A DNA stretch of 36,557 bases. It comes from a bacterium (GTDB taxonomy: Bacteria > UBA10199 > 2-02-FULL-44-16 > JAAZCA01). Of this stretch, positions 22,840 through 30,942 are shown in pieces; position 1 is the first letter of the stretch, and every line of letters begins with the position of its first letter. Made by a program: the position numbers and the translations under genes. The stretch is taken from NCBI GenBank assembly GCA_041648665.1, contig JBAZOP010000028.1:1-36557 (forward strand), read 5' to 3'. The notes beneath the pieces were generated by a model that saw only the letters and a list, made by a program, of their open reading frames with translations, had not been told where the DNA came from and searched no databases.

Positions 22840-24305
22840 GCACGCCACCGGTCGCGACCGAGGCCGAGGTCACCCGCCTGTACTTCGCCGAGCACTGGCG
22901 CGTGGGCACCATCGCTACGCAGCTCGGCCTGCATCCCGACGTGGTGCGCCGCGTGCTCGGGCTGGACCTCCCGCGCGGTGCCGGGCCGCCGCGACCGCGC
23001 GTGGTCGACCCGTACCGCGATTTCATCGCCTCGACGCTGACGGCGTACCCGACGCTGCGTGCCACCCGCTTGTTCGACATGCTGCGCGAGCGCGGCTTCC
23101 GCGGGGCGGTGCGCACCTTGCGCACCTACGTCGCCAGCGTGCGGCCGCGCCGCCACCGCGAGGTCTACCTGCACACCGAGCCCCTGGTCGGCGAGCAGGC
23201 GCAGGTGGACTGGGCCTACGTCGGCAAGTTGCCCGTGCCCGGCGGCGAGCGCGCGCTGTGGCTGTTCGTGCTGGTGCTCAGCTACTCGCGCGCCCTGTGG
23301 GGCGAGTTCGTGCTCGACCTCTCGGTCCACTCGCTGTGCCGCTCGCTGGTCCGCGCCGGGAAATATTTCGGCGGCCTCACGCGCCAGTGGCTGTTCGACA
23401 ATCCCAAGACCGTGGTCCTCGAGCGCGTCGGCGACGCCGTGCGCTTCCACCCGGTGCTGCTCGACCTGTGCTCGGCGTTGCGCGTGCAGCCGCGCCTGTG
23501 CGCGGTGGCGCGACCCCAGCACAAGGGGCGCGTCGAGCGCGCCATCCGCTACCTGCGCGACCGCTTCCTCGCCGGCCGGGTCATCACCAGCGTCGCCGAC
23601 GGGAATCGCCAGCTCGAGCACTTCATCGGCGACATCGCGTTGGCCCGACCGCACCCCGTCCTCGCCCCGGCCACCGTCGGCCAGGTGCTCGCCGCCGAGC
23701 GCCCGCGCCTGCTGGCCATGCCCGACCCGCCACCCGGCACTGACCAGGTCCTCCCGGTGCACGTCGACACCCAAGCGTTCGTCCGCCTCGACACCAACCG
23801 CTACTCCGTCCCGCCGGAGTGCGTCGACCGCGTCCTCACCCTGGTCGCGGACGACACCAGCGTGCGCGTGCTCGACGGCCCCACGGTGGTGGCCCGCCAC
23901 GCGCGCAGCTTCGGCCGCCGCCAGCTCCTCGAGGACCCGGCGCACCGCGACGCGCTGGTGCGGCAGCGCCGCGCCGCCGCCGACCTCAAGGGACGTGATC
24001 GGCTCCTCGCCGTGGCCCCCGACTTCGCCGTCATCCTTGAGCGCTGGGCGCTCACCGGCCGCAGCCTGTCCATCCAGGTCACCCGCGCCATCAAGCTCCT
24101 CGACCTGTACGGCGCGCCGATCTTCGCGGCCGCAGTCGCCGAGATGGCCAGTCGCGGGCTGCGCGATCTAGGCGCGCTCGCCGTTGCCTGCGACCGCCTG
24201 CGCCGTGAGCAGCAGCGCCCGGTGCCGGTCGCCATCCCGCTGCCGCCGCACATCGGCGACCGCGACGTCGTGCCGCACGACCTGGAGACCTACGATGACG
24301 ACTGA
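22836..24305 (+). CDS. istA: IS21-family transposase IstA
   Basis: 489 aa. An N-terminal HTH (RLYFAEHWRVGTIATQLGLH) is followed by the retroviral-integrase-type DDE core: D125 in GEQAQVDWAYVG, D188 in QWLFDNPKTVV and E234 in HKGRVERAIRYLR. The C-terminal domain has NRYSVPPECV, as in other IstA proteins. Length and motif order are those of a complete transposase. It cuts and joins element ends with help from the ATPase IstB, encoded by the gene that overlaps its end by 11 bp. The start codon overlaps the upstream ORF's stop, so expression is coupled. Confidence 0.95.
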   Translation: MSTPPVATEAEVTRLYFAEHWRVGTIATQLGLHPDVVRRVLGLDLPRGAGPPRPRVVDPYRDFIASTLTAYPTLRATRLFDMLRERGFRGAVRTLRTYVASVRPRRHREVYLHTEPLVGEQAQVDWAYVGKLPVPGGERALWLFVLVLSYSRALWGEFVLDLSVHSLCRSLVRAGKYFGGLTRQWLFDNPKTVVLERVGDAVRFHPVLLDLCSALRVQPRLCAVARPQHKGRVERAIRYLRDRFLAGRVITSVADGNRQLEHFIGDIALARPHPVLAPATVGQVLAAERPRLLAMPDPPPGTDQVLPVHVDTQAFVRLDTNRYSVPPECVDRVLTLVADDTSVRVLDGPTVVARHARSFGRRQLLEDPAHRDALVRQRRAAADLKGRDRLLAVAPDFAVILERWALTGRSLSIQVTRAIKLLDLYGAPIFAAAVAEMASRGLRDLGALAVACDRLRREQQRPVPVAIPLPPHIGDRDVVPHDLETYDDD

Positions 24306-25104
24306 GCCGCCGCCGGACCTCGTCAGCCAGTTGCGCGGGTTGGGCTTCCGCGCCGCGCGCGAAGCGCTCGCCGCCTTCCTCGCCCACGCCCACAAGAGCC
24401 GCTGCGGTCCCACCGAGACCCTCGAGCAACTGGTGCTGCTCGAGCGCCGGGCGCGGGAGGCCACCAACCTCGCGCGGCGCACCCGCGCGGCCGCGCTCGG
24501 GGCCTTCAAGCCCCTCGACCGCTTCGACTGGGCGCATCCCCGCGCCATCGACCGCGCCCTCATCGAACGCCTGCTCCAGCTCGACTTCGTCGGCCACGCC
24601 GAGAATCTGCTCTTCCGCGGCCAGTCCGGCGTCGGCAAGACCATGCTCGCCAAGTGCGTCGGCCAGGCCGCGCTCGAACGCGGCTACAGCGTCCGCTTCG
24701 CCACGCTCGCCGCCGCGCTCGCCGATCTGCTCAAGCAGGAGTCGCTGCCCGCCTTCGAGCGCCGGCTCAAGCGCTACCTCTACCCCGACGTGTTGATCTT
24801 GGATGAGCTCGGCTACCTGCCCTGCGACAGCCGCGCCGCCGACCTCCTCTACAACATCGTCAGCCGCCGCCACGAGCAGCGCTCGACGGTGATCACCACC
24901 AACCTCGCCTTCAAGCAGTGGGGCACCGTCTTCCCCGGCGCCGCCTGCGTCGTCGCCCTCGTCGACCGCTTCGCCCAGCACTGCCACCGCGTGGATATTG
25001 ACGCCGAGTCCTGGCGCGAGAAGCACAGCCTGTCCCGCGACGGCCGCGCGACGCCCGAGACCCCCGCCTCCGAGCACCCGCGCCGTGGTCCCAAGCGGCG
25101 CTGA
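24295..25104 (+). CDS. istB: IS21-family helper ATPase IstB
   Basis: 269 aa from ATG 24295, inside the end of istA. It is a DnaC/DnaA-like AAA+ ATPase with Walker A GQSGVGKT (109-116), Walker B LILDELGY (167-174) and sensor region STVITTNLAF. The family precedent is ATP-dependent assembly of the istA strand-transfer complex and target choice. The C-terminal tail (about 245-269) is Arg/Pro-rich. All motifs are intact. Confidence 0.95.
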   Translation: MTTEPPPDLVSQLRGLGFRAAREALAAFLAHAHKSRCGPTETLEQLVLLERRAREATNLARRTRAAALGAFKPLDRFDWAHPRAIDRALIERLLQLDFVGHAENLLFRGQSGVGKTMLAKCVGQAALERGYSVRFATLAAALADLLKQESLPAFERRLKRYLYPDVLILDELGYLPCDSRAADLLYNIVSRRHEQRSTVITTNLAFKQWGTVFPGAACVVALVDRFAQHCHRVDIDAESWREKHSLSRDGRATPETPASEHPRRGPKRR

Positions 25105-25126
25105 AAAGCTCACCCCCCTCTTGCAC

Positions 25127-25167
25127 CTCGACTGTCAGATTTCGACGGAAAGTTTCGGCCGTCTACA
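25127..25167 (-). repeat. right terminal inverted repeat of IS21 element
   Basis: Read on the minus strand it begins TGTAGACGGCCGAAACTTTC and ends GTCGAG, matching the left end at 32 of 41 positions. The outermost ACA at 25165-25167 abuts the duplicated ATCTGG. Confidence 0.9.
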
Positions 25168-25173
25168 ATCTGG
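25168..25173. repeat. right target-site duplication ATCTGG
   Basis: Identical to 21580-21585. In the reconstructed gene only one copy is present, where it forms part of the codons for Tyr-Gln-Met. Confidence 0.85.
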
Positions 25174-25466
25174 TAACGGGATGGGTTGAGTATCCAGAAG
25201 CGTTCGCCCCACTTGTCGAGGAGTGTGCGCTCCGTGTGCATGGCGATGTCGACGTTGGTGCCCGAGTAGCCGCCGCCCCGAGAACTGATGGGACAACTCA
25301 GGTAGACGACGAGCTTGTCCTGAGCGCGCGCCCGGTTGATATCCTCCTTGATCAGGGCGATCTGTTTGTCGAAGAGCCGCTTCCACGCACCGGTGTGCCA
25401 TTCAAACCTGATCGGCAGGCTGTCCACAGGACGGCCTGCTTCGGTCGTCTGGTCTTGACCCCTCAC
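25168..25466 (-). pseudogene. 5' part of IS-interrupted 301-aa gene (possible nucleoside-deoxyribosyltransferase-like fold)
   Basis: GTG 25466 lies six bases after AGGAGG and begins 29 bp after the stop of the CMD-like gene; an ATG at 25505 is less well placed. It encodes 99 codons before the insertion, including KLVVYLSCPISSRGGGYSGT, then NVDIAMHTERTLLD and RFWILNPSRYQ. The hydrophobic strand followed by Y-(L)-S-x-PI, a loop, an N-x-x-x-A helix and L-NP is the look of nucleoside 2-deoxyribosyltransferase or DUF4406-like N-termini; this is a weak, motif-level guess. Translation now runs into the IS end and stops after about 20 foreign residues. The truncated product lacks two thirds of the protein. 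Confidence 0.75.
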
Positions 25467-25494
25467 TGGCGGCCTCCTCAGCCCTGGTGGTCCT

Positions 25495-26295
25495 TTAGAA
25501 GCCATGGCCCAAGAGCCTCTCGTTTCGCTGGCGTATGTCCGCCGGCACATTGGCGTCGTAGGCCCCCTGGAAGTTCGCCTCGTCATCCGGGGCCTCATCG
25601 GGAACCTGCAGGAACGTGAACCACCGATTGAGCAGGCAGAAGTGCCCGACGAGCCAGGCGAACTCAACCACCTGCCTGTCGACCAGCGCCGCGTGCTGCT
25701 TGTCGTCGTACCCACGCCACTTCTCGACGAAGTGACGATCGAATTCCGTCACCTCGCCGGCCGGGAGTTGGCCGCGGTTGTAGCGGTCGAACTCCCGCTT
25801 GAGGCTGCCGAACTCCGCGTCGGTGACCGTATGCGCGTCCTGGCACATCTTGACGATCACGTCGAAGCAGATGTTTTCGCGGGCGGTGTAGATCCCACGG
25901 TTGGCCGCGTGCTCATGAAGGTGCAGCAGCTTGTTGTGGCCCTCCTCCTCGCGCCCGACGCTCTTGAAGAGCATGAAGCCGATGAACGAGTGGTGAGTGA
26001 CCGAGTAGCGGCTGCGGTTGTGCAGCGACGTGCGGCTGATGCACAGTTCCTTGAGTGGCCGGTCGAGGAAGCCGGCGAACTGCTTGCCCTGGTTGAAGAC
26101 GTCGATGTCGAAGATGAAAGAGTTCGCGTAGGGCACTTCGGTGATGGCCAGAGAGGGGCAGTGCCCCATCACCTTCATCAGGTTGTTCGGGAAGTGGCCC
26201 CAGGTGAGCTCTCCCTGCCTATAAGCAGCGGCGGTGTAGTCGTCGACCTCGTCGATCTGCAGAGGGCGGATTCGGGTCCAGGGTCCTTGCTTCAT
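25495..26295 (-). CDS. CMD/AhpD-like protein lacking the catalytic cysteines
   Basis: 266 aa, ATG 26295 with GGAG eight bases upstream, 28 bp after the 761-aa gene. The central segment LDRPLKELCISRTSLHNRSRYSVTHHSF fits the carboxymuconolactone decarboxylase/AhpD core, where the usual C-x2-C-x3-H is here S95-x2-S98-x3-H102, so both redox cysteines are Ser. A thioredoxin-like peroxidase reaction is therefore excluded, while an acid-base role is still possible. The C-terminal helical part (VEFAWLVGHFCLLNRWFTFLQ) resembles the second CMD helix bundle. The family call rests on this one motif and the helical pattern. In operon context it may act on a product of the 761-aa protein. Confidence 0.6.
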   Translation of the reverse strand: MKQGPWTRIRPLQIDEVDDYTAAAYRQGELTWGHFPNNLMKVMGHCPSLAITEVPYANSFIFDIDVFNQGKQFAGFLDRPLKELCISRTSLHNRSRYSVTHHSFIGFMLFKSVGREEEGHNKLLHLHEHAANRGIYTARENICFDVIVKMCQDAHTVTDAEFGSLKREFDRYNRGQLPAGEVTEFDRHFVEKWRGYDDKQHAALVDRQVVEFAWLVGHFCLLNRWFTFLQVPDEAPDDEANFQGAYDANVPADIRQRNERLLGHGF

Positions 26296-26323
26296 GGTCG
26301 CTTCTCCGTTCGTTCGGCGGTTC

Positions 26324-28609
26324 TCAAGCCTCGGCCCAGGCCGTGGCCACGCTCATCTGTACTCGGACGAAGTGCTTCTTGATGAGCTCGTGGTACTGGA
26401 GGTACTGCTGCCGGTAAGCGTCCCACTCCTGCTGATGGCGATTGGGGTCCGTTGCCTGACTGGCCATGACAGCCTCGAGGAGCTTGGCCAGATCCTCGCG
26501 GTGTCGCCGCAGTTCAAGGCGCAGGTCCGGGAGTTCTCGGCCCTGCTCCTCCAGGTACCGGAGCCAGCCATCCAGCTTCGCGTGCGACTCATGTCCGCGG
26601 TTGATGACCGCGAGGAAGGGTGACACCGCGGAGCTGCGCTGGGCATCCAGATCGCCCTTGGCGACCGCCGTCTTCACTCGAAGGACGCGCTCCGTCTCGG
26701 CAGTCCAGATGGCGGTGGCGGGATTGCGGTGATCGTGCGCCGCGTCGTATGTCGTCTCGCTGATGATTCGAAAGGCCTGTTCGGCCTCGATTGACCCGGC
26801 TTGGCCAAGGAGGATCTTTGCCTCCCGCGCCAGGCACTCGCACTGCATGAACTCATCCCAACTCAGCAGCGGGATAGCCGAGTCGGGAGTGCGCCCGAGG
26901 ATTTCTCCCGGCGCTCCATAGACGAACCGCTCGCGCAAGTGCGGCTGGTCCTTGTCGGTCTTGCGCCCGAGCAGCACCCACGTGGACTTGTGACGGGTGT
27001 CCGTGAGCAACGACGGCATGCCCAACGCACGCGCCTCCTCGATCATGAACTTGATCTTCTCGAAGGGCTCGATGATGGCGCGCTGCGTACGGTCCGCGCG
27101 TCGGTTGTCGGCGAACGCGTTCCACGGCTCGATGATCCCGATCGGCATGAGGAGCATGTGCGATGGGATGTGCGGATTGGCGAGGATCTCACGCCAGACG
27201 TTGCGGGCCGCCATCGCGTCGAGACAAAGCCACATGCCCATCTTCAGGACGTCGACGGACAGGGTCGAAAACACGGACTGAATGCGCTGCGCGGCCGTTG
27301 CCGCCGTGTAGATGGGATCGACCGGACGCCCATCGATCACGATCACGTGCTTGGCGTCAGAGTGGTCAGCGATCTCGTTGAGCTCGTCCGGCTCGAGGTA
27401 CTCGAGAAGGCCCGGCAACCACGAGTCCTCCACGTCGTCTGCGACGGCGACGTAGTGAAGACCGAGTTCGGATGCCGCATCCACCACCCGATTGACGGCC
27501 GATAGCCGATCCGTGCAAGCCGACTCGATGTTGAGGTAGAGCGCCAGCGACGCCCTCCGGCGGTTGATCTCCGCGTCCGCCAGGACCCGACTGACGGTGC
27601 GAACAATGCGGCGCTCATCCCACCCGGTCACCTCGAAGACTGCCCCCACGTTCGGCATCCCTTCGAGCTGCGACATGCGCCCGGCCCCGGCGTCGCTGCG
27701 CCGGAACTGCAGCCGCAGGTCGGTAATGGCCTGCTCGGGCGAAGTCGGCCGCATCGGCGGCCGGAACAGTCCTCCGCGCCGCGGCTCGAGGTCGTCGAGG
27801 TTCGTGGGATGCGGGAAGTTCCGCATCGGGATGGACTGTTCCTCCTCCGAGATGTTCGAGCTCGCGGGAATCGAGGCGGCCACGAGTCGGGAGGCCATGG
27901 CGAGAAACGGAGGGATGGGCGAAACGGCCTGGCCAGGCACGATTAGCTCGCCGTCCAGCCCATAGGAAGCGTCGAGAGTCTGCAGGGCCTGCGCCTCCGG
28001 CGACAAGGCTATGCCCATCGTGTAGAAGTACCCGGCGTCGAGGTCGCTGGCGCTCACGAAGTGGAGGGCACCACTCGGCGATCTCGCCAGCGCATCGAAC
28101 CGCCGCCTGCCGCGCGGCGGAAGCGGGAATTCGCCACGCTTGCTCATTGCCTCGAACGAGATCGCGAGTGCGGCGCGCGCCTGCTCGGTGAAGTCGAAGT
28201 GAATCTCCGTCAACGGTTCCACCGACAGCAACGCTCGCTGAGCGCGGTCTATGATCTGAACCGCCATCATCGCCATCCGGTCCAGGGCGTGAGCCCGCGC
28301 CAGCTCTGCTGGCCAATCGTCCCCCTGAGGGTCTCCCGCTGCGCCTTGGAGATGAGCAGCCAGAGTGCCAGCCACCCGCGCCGCCTTGACCGCAGCCTGC
28401 ACCTCGTGCTTGGTCAGAGCGCCGAAGGCGAGATTGGCGAGAAGCGCGTCGAATTCGCCCGGGGCGAGATCGACTCGAACCGTGGCCGAAGGTAGTCTGA
28501 GCGTCGGCCCGACGGCCGTATCCGGCTCGCCGGGAGGCGTGGGCCGGAACACCAAGGACCCGTCGAAGATCGAGCGGAGCAAGGCGGGGAAGCGCGGCTC
28601 AATGCTCAT
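26324..28609 (-). CDS. large protein of unknown function (761 aa), first gene of the operon
   Basis: ATG 28609 follows GAGGAG with good spacing. The protein is soluble, with no signal peptide or clear membrane span. The first 250 residues are Ala/Leu-rich and helical. A middle region, about 355-560, alternates strands and helices in a TIM-barrel-like rhythm: RRASLALYLNIESAC, LHYVAVADDVEDSW, HVIVIDGRPVDPIY, VLKMGMWLCLDAM, HMLLMPIGIIEPW and MPSLLTDTRHKSTW. The closing 200 residues are helical and charged. No catalytic motif is recognised. It heads a tight minus-strand operon with the CMD-like, interrupted 301-aa and protease-nuclease genes. Confidence 0.7.
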   Translation of the reverse strand: MSIEPRFPALLRSIFDGSLVFRPTPPGEPDTAVGPTLRLPSATVRVDLAPGEFDALLANLAFGALTKHEVQAAVKAARVAGTLAAHLQGAAGDPQGDDWPAELARAHALDRMAMMAVQIIDRAQRALLSVEPLTEIHFDFTEQARAALAISFEAMSKRGEFPLPPRGRRRFDALARSPSGALHFVSASDLDAGYFYTMGIALSPEAQALQTLDASYGLDGELIVPGQAVSPIPPFLAMASRLVAASIPASSNISEEEQSIPMRNFPHPTNLDDLEPRRGGLFRPPMRPTSPEQAITDLRLQFRRSDAGAGRMSQLEGMPNVGAVFEVTGWDERRIVRTVSRVLADAEINRRRASLALYLNIESACTDRLSAVNRVVDAASELGLHYVAVADDVEDSWLPGLLEYLEPDELNEIADHSDAKHVIVIDGRPVDPIYTAATAAQRIQSVFSTLSVDVLKMGMWLCLDAMAARNVWREILANPHIPSHMLLMPIGIIEPWNAFADNRRADRTQRAIIEPFEKIKFMIEEARALGMPSLLTDTRHKSTWVLLGRKTDKDQPHLRERFVYGAPGEILGRTPDSAIPLLSWDEFMQCECLAREAKILLGQAGSIEAEQAFRIISETTYDAAHDHRNPATAIWTAETERVLRVKTAVAKGDLDAQRSSAVSPFLAVINRGHESHAKLDGWLRYLEEQGRELPDLRLELRRHREDLAKLLEAVMASQATDPNRHQQEWDAYRQQYLQYHELIKKHFVRVQMSVATAWAEA

Positions 28610-28985
28610 CTGTCATTCTCCTCGGTCCAGGGGCAGGGCCTAGCGCGAAGCATCGGCCCCTCCCCACGACGCACCAACGGAGGCTACGAGGGGAGCCGCC
28701 GCGCGGCGTTGATGCTGCTGTGGCGAGGGGAAGCACGGCTCGTCGGTGGCGGGAGCGACGCAGCGCGTGCGAAGCGTTGGGCCTTTCCGTCCGGACAACC
28801 CCGCCGCTCGAGCCAGGCGCGTGTCGCTTAGGCGCCCCGCTCCGAGCTGAGTCCACTTCCGATTACCCAGGCGCATCGCTCAGCCCAGATCCTCGGCCAA
28901 ACAGAACAGAAGTCAAGATGATTCGACATTCCGTTAATGTAGGGTGCGCTACAAGAGCGCGAGAGTGCTGCTGTTTGGGTATTTC
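28610..28985. other. intergenic region with probable operon promoter
   Basis: 376 bp between the 761-aa gene and the decayed regulator copy. It should contain the promoter of the minus-strand operon. The part from about 28890 to 28990 is less GC-rich, and a TTGACT string occurs on the minus strand at about 28914-28919, but no well-spaced -10 was found. No coding frame with an RBS is supported. Confidence 0.4.
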
Positions 28986-29318
28986 CTAAATGCTTTGGGA
29001 GTACCCAAGCGCGGGTCGAGACTTCGGCGTGCCGCGAGGCCTCGTGACGTGGCGCTTCCGCCGCGCAGCCCTGGCGCTTCTCTTCCTCCCTCTCGGAACG
29101 TGGACCTCCTACTCGATCAGCTTGTCCCGATAGGAGTCGTACGAAACGTGGAGGCTGTGGGCAGCACACAGGAGGTTACGGTCATGCACCTGGTAGGCGT
29201 AGACGTAGCGCTCCTCCCTAACCGTTTCGAGGTCGCGTATGCGGTGGGGCTCAACCTTCGCACGTGGCAGAGCCGTCGTCGGAACCACGCCGGCGCGCAT
29301 GTTCTGCTCGAGCTCGCA
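28986..29318 (-). pseudogene. decayed copy of the 3' end of a Fis-type response regulator gene
   Basis: This stretch matches 31914-32248, the last third of the regulator gene at 31914-32684, in the same orientation. By eye about nine in ten bases agree over the best 230 bp. The encoded part (ELEQNMRAGVVPTTALP, VYAYQVHDRNLLCAAHSL, YDSYRDKLIE) is the Fis-type DNA-binding tail. The receiver domain is missing, and the Trp codon TGG after KLIE has become TAG. Beyond that stop the frame continues to the same terminal S-Q-S-I-stop as the intact gene, so decay is mild. It lies just beyond the radical SAM gene and forms the left boundary of the peptide cassette. Confidence 0.8.
28994..29009. repeat. 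TTTGGG-n4-CCCAAG inverted repeat, copy 1
   Basis: TTTGGGAGTACCCAAG lies within the last codons of the decayed regulator copy. A further TTTGGG occurs at 28974-28979. Related copies are at 31922 and 32861. Confidence 0.5.
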
Positions 29319-29326
29319 TCGGTGTG

Positions 29327-30487
29327 TCACCTCCTCGCGCGCTGCGGCCGGCGGATCTGGGGTCCCGGACCGCCTGCGGCCTGAGGATCGCTCGCCGAGT
29401 CGCTTTCGCTCTCGCTGGACGGCCGACCCGGATAGCAGCAGTAGGGGTTTGTGAACAGGCCGTCCGAGGTGAAGAAGCACACCCCGCGGCACCCGCCTCG
29501 GCAGCGGGCTCCCTTGTCACAGCCGGTGCACGTGCCCCCCAGTTGGCCAATCTCGAAGCGGCGGTTGTAGGAGAACGCACCGGCGTCGTTCCAGATCTCG
29601 CTCAAGGACCGGGTCCGCAGGTTGCCCTCGACGAAGCGCGGGTCGTAGAGCGACTCGCAGCCCTTGACGTTGCCCTCGCTGTCGATGCCGACGGCCCGCA
29701 GACCCGCGCTGCAGCCCTGCCAGCTGCCGAGGCTTCCAGGCTGGTTCCGCAGGTAGATCTCGTTCTTGTCGTAGTAGCCGATGTCGTCCCCGGCCAGGAT
29801 CCAGAGTCGCGCCGCGTCCCGGTGCTCGCGGATGAAGCGCGTCACGCCTGGCACGCGCGCCGGCTCGAGGAGCAAGTGGCGCGCGCGGGCCATGTTCCCC
29901 ATGGGCGTGGCGAGCTGGATCTGCCAGGTCTCGACGCCATGGGCGACCAGCAGCTCGTACAGGCCCGGCAAGTCGTCGACGTTCAGCGCAGTCAGGGTCG
30001 TGACGACGGCGACCGGGATGTCCTCGGACCGCAGCCGGGCCATCGTCGCGACGGCGCGGTCGAAGGACGTGCGCACGCCGCGGATCGTGTTGTGAGCTTC
30101 CCGCAAGCCATCGAGGGAGAGACAGACATTGCTCAGGCGCGCGTGCCGGATCTCCGCGAGGTGCGAATCATCGAGCACCAGGCCGTTCGTGATAGTGTTG
30201 ACCTGGACCCCGCGGTCGGCCAGGCGGCGTGCCACGCGTTCCCACCCGCGATAGAGGAAGACCTCGCCGCCGATGAGGCTTGCCTGCCGGCAGCCGAGCG
30301 CGGCCAGCTCGTCGGCCACTGGCAGGCACTCCTCGAGCGTGAGCTCATCGGCGCGCGCCCGGCCGGCCTTCGACCCGCAGTGGAGACAGCGCAAGTTGCA
30401 GCGAAGCGTTAGTTCCCAGACGCAGTATTCAGGGACGTATGGCTGCCTCTCGGGCATGGGGTGGAGCCGGGTGCGGCCGCCGGTCAC
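29327..30487 (-). CDS. radical SAM/SPASM peptide maturase
   Basis: 386 aa from GTG 30487, which overlaps the stop of the upstream peptide gene (GTGA); an ATG at 30457 is the alternative. The radical SAM motif is RCNLRCLHC with C30, C34 and C37 (C-x3-C-x2-C), followed by the GGE motif (IGGEVF) and the ITNGL strand. The C-terminal SPASM region has GCSAGLRAVGIDSEGNVKGC and a dense cluster (GTCTGCDKGARCRGGCRGVC, then CC), enough for two auxiliary [4Fe-4S] clusters. Relatives modify ribosomal peptides or act in cofactor pathways (sactipeptide, ranthipeptide, PqqE, mycofactocin types). The coupled upstream 101-aa gene is the natural candidate substrate. A Ser/Glu- and Arg-rich tail of about 40 residues ends the protein. 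Confidence 0.88.
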   Translation of the reverse strand: MTGGRTRLHPMPERQPYVPEYCVWELTLRCNLRCLHCGSKAGRARADELTLEECLPVADELAALGCRQASLIGGEVFLYRGWERVARRLADRGVQVNTITNGLVLDDSHLAEIRHARLSNVCLSLDGLREAHNTIRGVRTSFDRAVATMARLRSEDIPVAVVTTLTALNVDDLPGLYELLVAHGVETWQIQLATPMGNMARARHLLLEPARVPGVTRFIREHRDAARLWILAGDDIGYYDKNEIYLRNQPGSLGSWQGCSAGLRAVGIDSEGNVKGCESLYDPRFVEGNLRTRSLSEIWNDAGAFSYNRRFEIGQLGGTCTGCDKGARCRGGCRGVCFFTSDGLFTNPYCCYPGRPSSESESDSASDPQAAGGPGPQIRRPQRARR

Positions 30488-30789
30488 GGCTTCTTCTTAG
30501 CGACACGCGGAGGAGCCATGTACCGCGGGACGATCTCGGAGGTGAGCTCGACGAACTCGCAATCCTCGCCGGTCTCGTCCTTGATCTCTTTGCACTGCCA
30601 CTCCGTGAGGTACATCCTCTTCGCCGTGGGCGGGACGGCACGAGCCTTGGGCGGCATGTACTTCAATACTGGGGGCGACGTGACCGGGACGTTCCAGACC
30701 TGGGTCTCGATTCCCAAGACATCCTTGATCATCCGGATCTGCCAATCGGTGAGGTAAAGCGCGACGTGCTGCTTGCCTTCGATCTCCAT
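30484..30789 (-). CDS. candidate RiPP precursor with two internal repeats (101 aa)
   Basis: ATG 30789 five bases after AGGAGG, a strong start; the TGA overlaps the maturase GTG. The protein is an imperfect duplication: repeat 1 (residues 12-47) begins YLTDWQIRMIKD and ends LKYMPP, and repeat 2 (60-94) begins YLTEWQCKEIKD and ends PRYMAPP. Between these anchors lie variable stretches (GIETQVWNVPV against GEDCEFVELTS). A Lys-rich tail closes it. Such conserved anchors with variable inserts, directly before a SPASM maturase, fit a precursor with two recognition/core units; modification at the Tyr of YM(P/A)P or in the variable part is a guess. It could instead be a peptide chaperone. No Gly-Gly leader cleavage site is evident. 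Confidence 0.75.
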   Translation of the reverse strand: MEIEGKQHVALYLTDWQIRMIKDVLGIETQVWNVPVTSPPVLKYMPPKARAVPPTAKRMYLTEWQCKEIKDETGEDCEFVELTSEIVPRYMAPPRVAKKKP

Positions 30790-30942
30790 CTCATCCTCCT
30801 ATCGTGAAGCGGGATCAGGGCCCGGTCCGCGATCAGCCCTGGACCCAGCCATCGTTCACGGGCGCGGCCGGGCGCATGCAGCTCGCCCACCTCCTGTGGG
30901 CCCGAATAGTCCACCCTCTCACATCCGCAGTCAGTTCGAGGC

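Larger units (their letters stand above)
21586..25167 (+). mobile_element. IS21-family insertion sequence, 3582 bp, complete, with accessory and passenger ORFs
   Basis: The ends are 41-bp inverted repeats beginning TGT(G/A)GACGGCCGA (32 of 41 identical by eye), flanked by the 6-bp duplication ATCTGG. Inside, on the plus strand, lie a zinc-finger ORF, a second accessory ORF, istA and istB, each overlapping the next start. A 141-aa ORF runs on the minus strand near the left end. IS21 elements are usually 2-2.5 kb, so this one is large. It is much more GC-rich (around 70 percent or more in sampled lines) than the interrupted gene. Intact istA/istB and clean ends suggest a recent, probably still competent insertion. 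Confidence 0.93.

Noticed and set aside
22746..23945. 399-aa minus-strand frame opposite istA
   Set aside because: Low-complexity His/Ala/Glu/Arg translation typical of the complementary strand of a GC-rich gene; istA has all its catalytic residues.
24091..25113. 340-aa minus-strand frame opposite istB
   Set aside because: Shadow frame; IstB motifs on the plus strand are intact.
28828..29169. 113-aa minus-strand frame over the duplicated regulator end, with a similar frame at 31729-32040
   Set aside because: The similarity between the two frames is a by-product of the DNA duplication; the frame carrying the HTH protein is the coding one.
29264..30412. 382-aa plus-strand frame opposite the radical SAM gene
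   Set aside because: Repetitive Val/Ala/Asp/Glu composition from antisense reading; the minus-strand frame has complete radical SAM and SPASM motifs.
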